Shown piece after piece: positions 12,409 to 23,229 of a stretch of DNA of 64,000 nucleotides; the stretch's first letter is position 1; each line of letters starts with the position of its first letter. A model generated the notes under the pieces. The model ran no database searches. It saw only the letters and a program-made list of their open reading frames with translations, and was not told where the DNA came from. A program made the position numbers and the translations under genes. This DNA comes from Brasenia schreberi (Eukaryota; Streptophyta; Magnoliopsida; Nymphaeales; Cabombaceae): positions 7,634,501 to 7,698,500 of the forward strand of contig JAYKKT010000064.1 of NCBI GenBank assembly GCA_036023115.1, in the 5' to 3' direction.

Positions 12409-14139
12409 GTATATGTATGTATATATGTATATACATAGTTAAAAAACCTCAAATGGGTTACGTAATGTGCAAATTGGATTTCAAAAACCCAAAAGGCTAA
12501 TAATGTTCTATTTTAAACTATAACAAAATTTGGTTTACGTTTCATAAGAAAATGTTTTATTTACTTGTCCAATAATAATGTGTGAAATATTTAATCCCAT
12601 GGTTATTCTGTATGATTAATTTTATAGGAAGCACACTCCACTTTTTATGGTTTTCAAACTAGGGTGTTTGAGTGTATCCTCATACTTCAATAAAGAGCAT
12701 TTTAATTGAATGTAGGGCATTATCCTCTCCTTCTCTCTCTCTCCCTCTCATTCAATATATATATATATAGAGAGAGAGAGTGGTCCATACTCAATCTTCA
12801 CACTTGCCTAAATCTCTTCAAATATCTTCATCGTTCCATCATTATGACCAATGGTACAAATTCAATTCTTAAAAAGCAATGTATATATATACATTGTACT
12901 TTTTATTCTCACATTTAATGTACGACAACATAATCTACTTTTCCGTTTCAAATCTCCACGTTGATTGGAGCTATGAGATGATGAAAATATTTGAGAATAT
13001 TTAAGTAGGTATAGGATTGAGCATATGCTACTCTACATAAATATATAAAGAGAGGGAGAACCTACTATATGCTAAAATCTTTCAAAATAAGATTGATGGT
13101 TGAAATTTAAATTTAAAAAAGTATGCATATAAATAAAGTATAGTTACAAAAAGTATATATATTTTTCTACCTTTGAACTGTTTGAATAGGTTTGCTTGAT
13201 ATTCAAAAACAACTTATCATTTAAAATGAATGGTTGATATTTATTTAGATATGCTAATTTATACTAGGTTTTCTCTATACATCATATATATTTATATTAT
13301 AGAGATAACTCAAAAAATCTTAATTACTTATCTTTGTTGATGAATGATTGAAATTTGAATATAAAAATATAAAAGTTGTATATGTGAATAAAATTTACTT
13401 AAAAAACTACACGTGTTTTTTGCTTTGTTGAATCCAAATTTGAATAGATGACTGAGATTTGTTGAAATATGTTAAGAGTGTTAGCATATATCAAGTTCTC
13501 TCTATGTATATAGTTTAAGAAAATGGTGTGATATGTTAATATGTTAAAAGGCCAAGCCATTATAGGTTGGGTGCGCACAAATTGAGGATGGTGATGTGGT
13601 GGACTTCCCTCCAAGTTATAGCGGAAAGATTATACAAATGTTGTTAGGTATTTTGAGTTGAGAAATAACAGTCAATCTATTGCTAAGAGGATACTAATCT
13701 AAAGTAACCCCATCCATCATGGTATTTCTACAACGGTCGGTAAAAGTCATGTTGGATGGCCATTAAGAATTGAAATTAATGCAAAGTGAATCCACATCCA
13801 AAATCGATGTTTCAAATGATCATTCAATTTTATTAACATAGATAAACCATGGATATGAGAGGCACCACTAAACTATCAAGATCTAGATCTAAGTTCTATA
13901 ATATTTTCACTGTCAAACATATTCGATCATTGTTTTTTGAGACATGTTTTTCGTATATTTGTAAAAACCCTTAAAAAATTCAAATTCCACTGTGCTACCT
14001 AAAACAATGAGTGAGTATTTCATAAGTGGCAAGGATTTGGTTTTCACATATATATATATATATATACTAAAAAAATTAAATTCCACTTGTGCTACCTAAA
14101 CACTCTATAAGTTAACATCTTTTAAGTACTAGTAAATTT

Positions 14140-14305
14140 AAACAAATCTTAATCATCTATCTTTGATGATTGAGGGTTAGATTTGAATTTATAAAATAAA
14201 AAATACATATGTACTTTTTGTAGGTGCACGTCACTCACATCAATACTTTTGTTTTATAAATTTCAAATCTCAACCATTATCATGATTAAGATTTACTTGA
14301 ATTTT
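14140..14305. mobile_element. Foldback MITE-like element
   Basis: The left arm (about 14140-14205: AATCTTAATCAT...GATGATTGAG...AGATTTGAATTTATAAAATAAAA) is largely complementary to the right arm (about 14253-14305: TTTTGTTTTATAAATTTCAAATCTCAACCATTATCATGATTAAGATT). About 45 bp separate the arms. Similar half-arms with GATTGAAATTTGAAT or GGTTGAAATTTAAA occur at about 13090-13140 and 13330-13400, so this is a dispersed local family. No transposase is present. The superfamily is unknown because no clean TSD was found. Confidence 0.55.
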
Positions 14306-14636
14306 TGTACGTATATATATATAGCAGAGACCAATGTCAGTGGAGAAGAGCGCGACCGAAGGGTCTTAGCCCCACCGTTTGCCTCAAGCCCAGATGCATA
14401 TGACACCATGTTCCCCACACTTTGATGCTTCTCTCCGACGCTTGGCAAATTCAACAATGTAGTGCTGTGTCTTGTGTCATTTCCCATCAATATTGTCCTG
14501 CAATTCTACGACAGTGGATCTTGCTGTGTCATAGCGGGTCAGGGCCACACCGCTTTGGTTACATATGTGCGCCATGCTGGACCAATTTTCACGATCTTCT
14601 CCACTTCCTAAAAGCCCTTGAGACCCTAGTCAGACA

Positions 14637-14979
14637 TAAAAGTGTCTGGTTCTGAATCGGACTGGGAACCGGCTGAAACTGGGACCAAACAAACTATGGT
14701 TCCCTTTCATGTAACTAGCTCAGAACCGAAACCAAAACCAATGGTTCAAAATGCCGGTTCAGGTTCCATTTTGTATGGTTTTTCAAATTTTTAAAATATT
14801 TTTCTCTTCTTTTCTCTCTCTTTTTTTTTAAGAAAGAGACCATAAAAAGAACCACCAGTTATAAACCATAACTGAACTGGGTGAACGACTCACTCAGTTT
14901 GGTTATGAATCTTGGTTCTCGTGAATAGAAAAGGGTGGCTTCAAATCGTCAGTTCTGGTTTATCCGATAATCCACATAT
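14637..14979. repeat. GGTTCC/GGAACC-rich repeat, possible MITE
   Basis: Dense in GGTTC, GGAACC, CCGGTTC and AACCGAAACC motifs on both strands. The 11-bp sequence CTAGTCAGACA flanks it on both sides (14626-14636 and 14980-14990) as a possible TSD. Similar GGTTCC/GGAACC-rich blocks occur at about 51430-51670 and 58380-58700. Such blocks are common in non-autonomous hAT-like repeats of plants, but no clear terminal inverted repeats were found here. Confidence 0.45.
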
Positions 14980-15414
14980 CTAGTCAGACACACCGTGTGA
15001 TCATTCATATGCTTGTTTCTCGCTATATGAAGGGTCCATTTGTTGGATTATATTTCTCAGCCTTAGTGCAATACGTGCTTATCGACACATGTGACTGACC
15101 TATGTGACACATGTGATTCATATAATGTATATACTTTTTGTTCAATATATCTGGTAGTATGGATTTGGATTTGACCTGGATCTGATCCAATATACCTAAT
15201 GTTTCAGTGATGTATACCATCGGCATCCAGAAGCCCAAAGGACCCCGACTAATCAGGTTGGAGCTGGGTCAGCCCACAATGGGGTCTAATGGTGTTTTTC
15301 TCCACTCACAGGGCTTGAACTCTAGACCTTTGGTTAAGGGGAACAAGATCTGGCTCCAATATACTTCAATAACCTTTTTAAGCTTATTTAGAATCTTAGT
15401 TTTCTTTCTGGTCT

Positions 15415-15505
15415 TGTTTTTGCTTTGTGCAAGAGCCCTTCAACCAACCAACGGAGGGAGATGGTTCGATCCCGGGGTCGACCAAGCTGAGAATGGATTT
15501 CTTTG
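15415..15505 (+). repeat. Possible tRNA-like (SINE) fragment
   Basis: Contains GGTTCGATCCCGGGGTCGA, a good B-box match (GGTTCGANNCC). The upstream A-box is not convincing, and there is no poly-A tail or TSD. It could also be an LTR-element remnant. Confidence 0.25.
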
Positions 15506-16302
15506 AGCTTTATTTATACATTTTTGTGTGACTCTTTATTTATACATTTAATAAATGTAAGACCTAACCTAATGAGAACTTTGCATCTTGAAATAGCTCG
15601 TACCAAAGTTGTCAAGACCAAAAGGTTCAGTAACATGACCGGCACCAAGCAGTGTCCAGCATAGGCCTTCAGTTTAGTTTGTTGCCCGGTGCGAAAGAAA
15701 GAACTTTAAATTCGCAAATTCGTAAAGTTCTCAAAGTAGGCAAATGTACTTGTATTGAAACATGATCACTTTTATTGAAAATATGAAGAAAGTTGGGAGT
15801 TCTTACACGCTACAAGCTTGACCAAAGGTTATAGGAGGTTGTCTTCATTAATGAAAGGTCCTAGACTTATAACGGAAATTTGTCAAGCAAACATGGTTTT
15901 ATTGAAACAAGATCACTTTTATTGAAAATACAAAGAAAATTATGTGTTCTCCTTACACTATACAAGCTTAACCAAATGTTATAAGTAAGAAGTTGTCTTC
16001 ATTAATGAAAGGTCTTAGACTTATAATAAAATTTGTAAGATTGAAAATATTAAAAAAGTTGTGTTTTCTTTATATGCTACAAGTTTAACCAAATCTTATA
16101 AGGAGTTGTCTTTGTTAATAGAAGGTCCTAGATTTAGGATGGAAATTTGTCACATTGTTTTACGAAGAAGACCCATATATACAACCATAATAAAGTTCAT
16201 GGTGAATGGAGGATTACATTTTCTTTCACCGAAACCGTTAAAGGAGAATCCAGTGCCTCATGGTTGTGATGAAAAGAACGAATCGATTTATATATGTATA
16301 TA

Positions 16303-16335
<33 letters not shown>

Positions 16336-17480
16336 ATAACTGGCTGCAAAGCACTTTTGACGGTGTGGACGGCTGTTTCTTCTTTACATTTTTTTGCGGC
16401 TTGAGTGCCATCTAGAAATTTTAAAAAAGTTGTTAGACAAATAAAAAACAATTATATTACGCTCTTACTGCAAGAGTTAGGAGAGCAAAGATGTGAAAGA
16501 ATAAGGTTATATATAGAGAAAGTGTAAAAAACGGGCAAAGATTCTTTGACCACTGAACGGCTTGGCCCATTTGTGACTCCGTCTTATGTGATGAGGGAGA
16601 GCGACTGAATGTGGCCAAGGCTCAGGTGAATGCAGCAAATATATATGTTAAAACCATTTGATTGAAAAGGTCAATAATATATATATACTTTTTGTTTTTA
16701 TTGAAAAACAACTTTCATATTTTTTTCACCAAAACCATTCATCTCTTAGTCCAACAGTTCAGATTAACATGGATGGTTTGACACTTCATGTCTTTTATAT
16801 GAGGGTGAGGGAATCTTTGGACATAATATTTAATCATTCATGTTAATTCAAACAATTGAATTGAAAAGATGAATGATTTAAATAAAAAATAAAAGCAAAA
16901 GAATTGGTACTTAAAAAACAGCTTTACATTTTGCTTCTTTTTTTATGTAAACCATTTTCTTTTTTTTTAATTCGACCACTCAGATTGGCACGAATGATCT
17001 TCTATATTGGAGAGAGAGAGGGAGAGAGAATTGTTAGATTTTCATTGCACTTTATACTTTTTTTACCTACTACATCCAGTCAAAGCAATTCGGATGATCC
17101 CATACCTCTAGCCATGGGGCCGGGTTGAATGAGAGGCCAAGGATCCACCCAGTATTCCCATTTCTGATGAGAACCCATGCTGACACTTTAATTAATTATG
17201 TGTTTATGGTGAAGATGGGGCTGATGCCCAAAGACAGAGGGAAGAACAGATGAACCGAACAGGGGCATTCAGAGCTTTAGTGCTTCCCCGTCGTCACGCT
17301 GGCACTTTATATCTAACTCATGCATCATCATGCAGAATCTCCATCCTTAATCTCCATCGTTCTTTGTGTTCTGTTTAATCCACGTATCACCGCACTTCTC
17401 TACAATTACTCAGTTGATAATGTGCGCTAGGTTGGAATTGAATATAAAATCCGCAACGCGAGTCGTACAAATTTGATCGG

Positions 17481-17482
<2 letters not shown>

Positions 17483-17511
<29 letters not shown>
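17483..17511. repeat. (CT)n microsatellite in the leader of the carboxylesterase pseudogene
   Basis: An uninterrupted CT run ending 12 bases before the ATG at 17524. The PPR gene has a similarly placed GA/CT run in its leader. Confidence 0.95.
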
Positions 17512-17518
<7 letters not shown>

Positions 17519-17523
17519 GGCAG

Positions 17524-18432
17524 ATGGCTTCCCTGTCCTTAGATGATATCGCCGTCGACATCCCCTTCTTTATCCGGGTCTACAAGGACGGCAGGGTTGA
17601 GCGTAAGAAGCCCATCGATTTCACGGCGCCCGGAGTTGACTCCCTCACTGCAGTCACCTCCAAGGACGTGGTTATCTCGCCGGAAACCGGTCTCTCCGTC
17701 CGCATATACCTCCCACCTATCCCCGACGACACCAAGAAGGAGGACCTCCTGCCCATCGTGTTCTACGTCCATGGCGGTGGCTTCTGCATCGAGTCGGCCT
17801 TCTCCTCCACCTACCAAACCTTCTGCAACTCCCTCTCTGTCGAAGCACGCGCTATCGTCATCTCCGCAGACTACCGCCTCGCACCCACTTCCAGTCGCCT
17901 ACCTCGACTCCTGGGCGGCTGTCCGGTGGCTGACGAGCCAAGCCGAAGCCGAGCCATGGCTGAGGCAACATGGTGATTTTAGCCGGATCGTTCTAGCGGG
18001 TGACAGCGCCGGCTTTCGATGCCGGTTCGGAGCCGCTACCTGTGAAGCTGTCTGGAGTGGCCTTGGTCCACCCGTACTTCTTTTCTCCGGGATCGGGTCG
18101 GGACCGGCTCTGGGAGTTGCTCTGTCCCGGAAGTCCGGACGCGGAGGCCGAGCCTCTGGCAAACGTGAAGGCAACGGGCTCCGAATCTGGCTCAGCTCGT
18201 CTGCAAAAGGGTGATGGTGGTGGTGGCGGAGAAGGAGAAGGATTTTCCGAGGGAGAGGGGAAGGTGGTACCATGAGGTTCTGGGTGGGAGCGGGTGGAAC
18301 GGGTCGGTTCAGTTTGTGGAGCATCAGGACGAGTTCCACGTCTTCCACCTGTTCGGACCCGATTCCGAAAACGCTAAAGACCTCTTGTGTCGTCTCGCTG
18401 GCTTCATCAACACCCCTCATTCCAATTATTGA
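17524..18432 (+). pseudogene. Carboxylesterase (CXE, GID1-like alpha/beta hydrolase), frameshifted
   Basis: Class of plant carboxylesterases related to the gibberellin receptor GID1; active members hydrolyse small esters. The frame starts at the ATG at 17524 (MASLSLDDIAVDIPFFIRVYKD) and reads through the oxyanion motif HGGGF (about residue 83) to SADYRLAP. It then shifts near 17888: the expected GAG-CAC after CTCGCACCC is missing, consistent with an 8-nt loss between two GCACCC copies. The next segment (YLDSWAAVRWLTSQAEAEP...LAGDSAG) carries the nucleophile serine. After GDSAG the usual ANIAHN block is lost and another shift gives VKLSGVALVHPYFFSPGSGRD. A final frame gives VMVVVAEKEKDF...HVFHLFGPDSENAK and the stop at 18430-18432. 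The Asp region (normally AEKD) carries an extra EK, while the HVFHL histidine is kept. With at least three frame changes, a full-length active enzyme is unlikely. The GC-rich codon use is preserved, so the decay looks recent. Confidence 0.88.
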
Positions 18433-18535
18433 CGAGAGCTCTTTTCAAGTTTTTCTCTGTGGTTAGTGGACTGGTAGTTATTGCCTATTCAATAAAAAGA
18501 TGATTTGGTCCCGTTGTAGCCCACCCCAGTATCGC

Positions 18536-18665
18536 TTTTTTTTTTTTGGGGGGGGGGGGGGGGGTGGTTATAACATGCACCACCCTCGGAATCGAACTCC
18601 CCACCACCAGCAACAACGTCAAAGCGCCCTATCAGTTGAGCTAACACTATGGATGCTCGCACCCA
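18536..18665 (-). mobile_element. tRNA-derived SINE-like repeat, minus orientation
   Basis: Read on the minus strand it has an A-box-like TAGCTCAACTGATAGG (plus 18628-18643) and a B-box-like GAGTTCGATTCC (plus 18589-18600). It ends in a C run followed by an A run; on the plus strand these are T at 18536-18547 and G at 18548-18564. This is the standard layout of a tRNA-derived SINE. A more decayed relative is at 8421-8537. Confidence 0.55.
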
Positions 18666-19059
18666 CACCCACACCATTTCTTTGATTATTTTGAAGCCAG
18701 TGATATATTGGTGTTTTAGCGTTTGGTAATGTGGAAACAGAAAGTTGGGGGTCTTAAAGCGAAATTTGGATACCATATGTTGGTGCACCTAACATGATTT
18801 AACACTTCTGTCAAAAAAGTTATGTTTTAATATGTGATTTTTTAGAATCATAGTGATGACTGACTTCTTTTAAATGTCTTATATCGGGTCGTGCCTGACT
18901 CGTGTTTAGGCCAATGCTAGGCTTGGCGTGTTGAGATGAATGGGGCACGAGGTATGGTAGACTATGACACTAACATAGATTTTTTTAGTTGTCTCTGTAT
19001 GAGAGGCCCTTATAATTTTTTTATCACTTTGAAAAAGCGATTCTAAGTATTTAAACCTT

Positions 19060-19700
19060 TTTTTAGAAGAAATATAATAGGTGTTAATTTTAATTTCTAT
19101 ATAATTTAAAGTAATCAGATTATCAAACTTATGTTCTATATATATTTTATCTTTGTTATACTAAATTAAAAGCGGTTATTTTAATTTTTCTCTCTATAGT
19201 TCTAATTTCATTAAACTCATCTACTAATACAATGTCATCCGCAAATAACATGCGCCAAGAAATTTCATCTTGAATATATTTTGTTAACTTGTTAACGATC
19301 AATACACATAAATATGGATTTAAAACTGATTTTAAAGTAATCCTGTATTAACTTCAAAGAAATATATTATTCTTTCATATATATATATGTTTTTTTTGTA
19401 AGATTACTTTCTTTTCCAAAGTTTTTTAAAGAATAAGTTTTTTCTAGATCAATAAATACCATGTGAAAGCTCTAAAATATTCTACAAAACAGTTTTATAG
19501 ATAATAACTTCAATAGTAGATCTTCTAAATCCCAATTGATGATTCATTGTACTCATATTTATTTCAACCTATGTTAAATAATTTTTTTATCATAATTTCA
19601 TAATAGAACTCATCAACTTGATATCTCAATAATTTATAGAATTTTGAATGTATAATTATAATCTTTCCTTCATTCTTTAAACATCTTTTAAATGACAGAT
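19060..19700 (-). mobile_element. Degenerate RTE LINE fragment (RT domain)
   Basis: On the minus strand the sequence aligns in order with the reverse transcriptase region of LINE B. Recognisable stretches are CTAGATCAATAAATACCATG (the [10 protein letters not shown] region), CATCTTGAATATATTTTGTTA (KHIQDE) and ATGTCATCCGCAAATAACAT (the LFADD region). Divergence and AT-rich indels are heavy, so this is an old copy. Neither end was located. Confidence 0.75.
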
Positions 19701-20124
19701 ATAATTCAGAAATTATAAAAGTAATTGAAAAATAATAAAAACGATATTATTATGTTCCTTGCATAAAGAAGCTATATGATAAAAAAAGCAAAGATCACCG
19801 CATGAGTGAGATGGGTCAACGGTGGGTTGGGTTCTGTCAAAATATATAAATATATAGAGAGACTCTAGGTTTTGAGCACCTAAATGCTATCTAGATTTTT
19901 AGGTTGGTTGTTTAGCTCGTGTTGCATGTAAAAAAACAATCGGTTTGCCCGACTAGCATCGGCTCTGCGCCCTACATTACATCTAAGTTCTTACTTAACT
20001 TACGTTTCTGAGACGTACTTTCTCTTTTTAGGTGTAAGTGAGGTGCGATTTTAGACTTTTCTCCGAACGTACTTCCTCTCTAAGATTTGATTCTCTCTCT
20101 CTCTCTGTGAAGATCTGTCTTAGC

Positions 20125-20128
<4 letters not shown>

Positions 20129-20168
<40 letters not shown>
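20129..20168. repeat. (GA)n microsatellite in the PPR leader
   Basis: Forty bases of GA dinucleotides end 20 bases before the PPR start codon at 20188. A shorter CT run lies at about 20092-20107. Confidence 0.95.
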
Positions 20169-20169
<1 letters not shown>

Positions 20170-20187
20170 GGCAGTGGCCGGCGGACG

Positions 20188-21351
20188 ATGTCTGTGTCTC
20201 TGTCTTTGCGAAACGCTCGAGCTCTCTGCACGACCACCATTGCATCGACTCCCCACCACCAACAACACATATTCGCTCGCTTGAAGCAGGAGCGCGACCC
20301 GGAGAAGATCGTCCTTCTCTTCGAGTCCAACACAGACAATCGCGTCCTCCTAGAAAACCGCTTCGCATACCAGGACGCTGTTTCCCGGCTAGCCGGCGCC
20401 GGACGCCCTGACCTCATCGAGCGACTCCTGGAGGGTCAGGCTGCCATCGCTCGATGCCGACGCCGCACCGCCTTCCTCTCCCGTCTTATCCTCCTCTATG
20501 GCCTCGCTCGCATGCCTGACCATGCTGTCCGGGCCTTCCACCGGATCCCCTTCCCGCCTCCCACCCCCGCCTTCAACGCCGTCCTCACCGCCCTCTCCCG
20601 CTGCCGCTGCTACGACGATCTCCGCCGCTTCTTCGTCGAAGACGCCCGTCTCTCCCCCGACGTCTACTCCTACAACATCCTCCTCCACGCCGTCTGCGAA
20701 TTGCGCGACTTCGATTCTGCATTGCTTCTCTTGATTCAATTGGAAAACTGTGCGAAAATCGTCTCCGATGTCATTTCTTACACTACCCTTATCGCGGCGA
20801 ATTACCGGAACGGTAGGGGAAAGCTCGCGGATTGCATTTGGAATCGGATGGTGATGAAGGGCGTTCGGCCGAATGTTACCACCTTCAATGTGAGGATTGA
20901 GTATCTAATCAATCGGAGGAAGCATTTGCAGGCGAGGAACATGATGCGGAAGATGGTGTCGATGGGAATAAAACCGGACCACATGACTTATAATCTCGTT
21001 ATCAAGGGTTTCTGCGTGGTGGGCAGCCTCAAAATGGCGAAGGAGTTCTTCTTCGGGATGAAGGAGTCTGATTTGGAGCCTAATTCGAGAATCTACCAGA
21101 CTATGATTCATTATCTTGTCGCTGGGGGAGATTTTGGGTTGGCGTTTGAGCTGTGTAAGGAGAGCATGCTAAGAAACTGGTTTCCGAATGTGGATACAGT
21201 TAAAAAACTGTTATGTGGGCTTACAAAGGACATCGAGAATCATCAAAAGGTGATAGAGATGGTAGAGTTGGTGGGAAAAAGGGTTCCTTCTTATCCCCTC
21301 AAAAACATGAATACGTTTCGAGCCTTTTTACCCAAAGATGCAGCGGAATGA
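20188..21351 (+). CDS. P-type pentatricopeptide repeat protein, probably mitochondrial, intronless
   Basis: PPR proteins are organelle RNA-binding proteins made of helical repeats of about 35 residues. This 387-aa protein has an N-terminus rich in Arg, Ser and Ala without early acidic residues (MSVSLSLRNARALCTTT), typical of organelle targeting. P-type repeats run from about residue 120, with motifs such as DVYSYNILLHAVCELRDFDSA, DVISYTTLIAANY, NVTTFNVRIEYLINRRKHLQA, DHMTYNLVIKGFCVVGSLKMA and NSRIYQTMIHYLVAGGDFGLA. The C-terminal part (FELCKESMLRNWFPNVDTVKKLLCGLTKD) resembles the short mitoribosome-associated PPR group of Arabidopsis At1g61870 (PPR336) and At1g11630. There are no E, DYW or SMR domains, so an RNA stabilising or translation role is more likely than editing. 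The ATG at 20188 is preferred; an upstream in-frame ATG at 20038 would add 50 residues encoded partly by the GA repeat. The gene is single-exon and GC-rich, like most PPR genes. Confidence 0.92.
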   Translation: MSVSLSLRNARALCTTTIASTPHHQQHIFARLKQERDPEKIVLLFESNTDNRVLLENRFAYQDAVSRLAGAGRPDLIERLLEGQAAIARCRRRTAFLSRLILLYGLARMPDHAVRAFHRIPFPPPTPAFNAVLTALSRCRCYDDLRRFFVEDARLSPDVYSYNILLHAVCELRDFDSALLLLIQLENCAKIVSDVISYTTLIAANYRNGRGKLADCIWNRMVMKGVRPNVTTFNVRIEYLINRRKHLQARNMMRKMVSMGIKPDHMTYNLVIKGFCVVGSLKMAKEFFFGMKESDLEPNSRIYQTMIHYLVAGGDFGLAFELCKESMLRNWFPNVDTVKKLLCGLTKDIENHQKVIEMVELVGKRVPSYPLKNMNTFRAFLPKDAAE

Positions 21352-23229
21352 AGGTTGGGTGTCTTTGAAAGATCAGTTTGCTTCCATTGACGTCAGAATT
21401 TTGTAGCATACTGATTGTTTCTTCATTGCTATTGCTGATCTTGATCTTGGGTACGGATTTGGCACAGAGAAATTTTGGTTTTGACCATTTGGTGGAGCTG
21501 TTGTATTAGACAGAAGATGCTTGTGACCCACAATGGGCGAGAAGCTAGAGCTCTACAAGGTCCATCTTTCCATCTTGTAGTATGGAAAGTTGCTTGCAAG
21601 AGGATTCTGTCTACTGGATAAACCAATAGTTATGGTCCATTCAGAAGTTTTCACCTCTGAGCATCATCTGGTGACAAATTTGTTTGAATTCTAGAAAGTC
21701 CTTGTTGATTGCTCTTGATTTATTAAACTGGTAATTGCCTAGATTTCTTTGGACCTTCTCTGCAAGTGAACAGTTGTGGAAAGTATGCGAGGAATAGTTA
21801 TCTTTTCGAATCTTCCAAGTTTTTTTCCCCGTGCCTTCTGATTAACTCCCTTACCGGACACTGGTTGCCAAATGCCAACTTCGTTCATCATTAGAGAAGC
21901 TGATTCATTATTCTTCGATGAGTTGTCTGAAATTTCTTTCACTTACATTATCTGTCAAATTTGTGTTTGCAGAAACCATAGAAGGAAATCCTCAAACTGC
22001 TTCATTACTTGGTGAAAATTTTCTCGAAGGTTGGTGATTATCTACACTTGACATTCCTATTCACTGATGTGAATTTTTCTGCAGTTTTGGTTTGTTCAAT
22101 GATCTTTGTCTAATCGATAAGTGACTATTTCTAAGATTTCGGACTTAGACAGAAATGGATAAGAAGTTCTTGTAATGGCTAGCTAAATAACGCATAACGC
22201 ATCTGTTTCCAAAATAGCAGCATACTTTATGCAAATAAATGTATTTGAGTCCATTAAAGTGAAAAGATCAAAATTTGTGGGGATGAAAAAGTGAAATCAC
22301 AACTTAACAGGCATCCTTATAGTTACGGGATCTATGAGCTGGTAGCCTGTATGGGACTGCAGGATTCTAAACTCACTGTGCTTTCTACCATAAACTTCGA
22401 AACTCTCCATTTTGATGCGTTAGTACTGGGTTTCATAGTTACTGCGGGGAAACATTTCATAGTTTAGTTGCAACATTTATTTTTCTCTGGTTCATAATCT
22501 TGTAAACATGAACGTCTTCTCTGGATACTCCCTGAACATTTGGTATTCTAGGGATTACTTCTCACACTTTTCAAATTGTTATTCTTGTAACATGTTATGA
22601 TAAGTTTCTTACATTTGAACCTTCTTGCTGCATGTTAGGATATGCATTTTACTCTCTTGTATATTAGTTTTGGAATAATGTGAAGCATCCAAAAAAAAAG
22701 AAATGCAATATTGTAAATAACAAAATATGTTCCCTTTAAGAAGCATTTAATCTAAACAAAATGTTATTATTAGAGAGCATGTGTTATGATATTGAAGAAT
22801 TTTCAATTTATGTAAACATTAAAAAATTGTTACGTAGAGATATTTTTCCTTGTTTTTTGTAGCTTATTGTAACTTAGGTAGCTTTGTCTTCGAGATTTAC
22901 CAGGACCTCTAATACGGCTATACTGCTTTGTGACTGTAATTGGTCACTATACCTTGGATAAATTAAGCATACAATTTCTGATTATTGAGCGGTCCTGAGT
23001 TTCAGTGTTGGTTGATCTATGGCCTAAATATGGACCTTTCTGAGATACTGAAAAAGTTCAAACTGTTATTTGTAGGCAATTCTAATCTGAGTGGATTTCT
23101 TTCATTTCGTCAAGAAGTAACAAACATTATAAGATGGTTTCATCTCTTGAGGTGAGCCTTGTGCATGGAACAAATGACACCCTTGGTCATTATAACAGTT
23201 TTTAATCTAACAATCATTCGTGTCCTTTT
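21352..23229. other. PPR 3' flank and intergenic DNA, no gene recognised
   Basis: No domain-bearing frame. The first few hundred bases probably include the PPR 3' UTR; no clear polyadenylation signal could be assigned. The remainder is AT-rich single-copy-looking DNA up to the copia remnant at about 23230. Confidence 0.55.

Larger units (their letters stand above)
12174..17523. other. Intergenic region with foldback and GGTTCC-rich repeats
   Basis: No gene is supported. The stretch is AT-rich with many TA and GA runs (12360-12430, 12760-12780, 14050-14066, 16290-16336). It holds MITE-like foldback sequence at about 13.0-14.3 kb, a GGTTCC-rich repeat at about 14637-14979 and a possible tRNA-like repeat at about 15415-15505. 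At about 15700-16100 there is a direct duplication of a block containing CTACAAG(C/T)TTAACCAAA...TTATA...GTTGTCTTCATTAATGAAAGGTC. The segment at 14330-14600 is more GC-rich but shows no domain. Confidence 0.6.
18433..20187. other. Intergenic region: SINE-like copy, degenerate LINE fragment, PPR leader
   Basis: No intact gene. It contains a minus-strand SINE-like repeat (about 18536-18665), a decayed minus-strand RTE LINE fragment (about 19060-19700) and, at 20129-20168, a (GA)n run in the leader of the PPR gene. The rest is AT-rich without recognisable content. Confidence 0.6.

Noticed and set aside
14626..14990. Calling the GGTTCC-rich block a definite hAT MITE
   Set aside because: The flanking repeat is 11 bp rather than 8, and the ends do not form clear inverted repeats.
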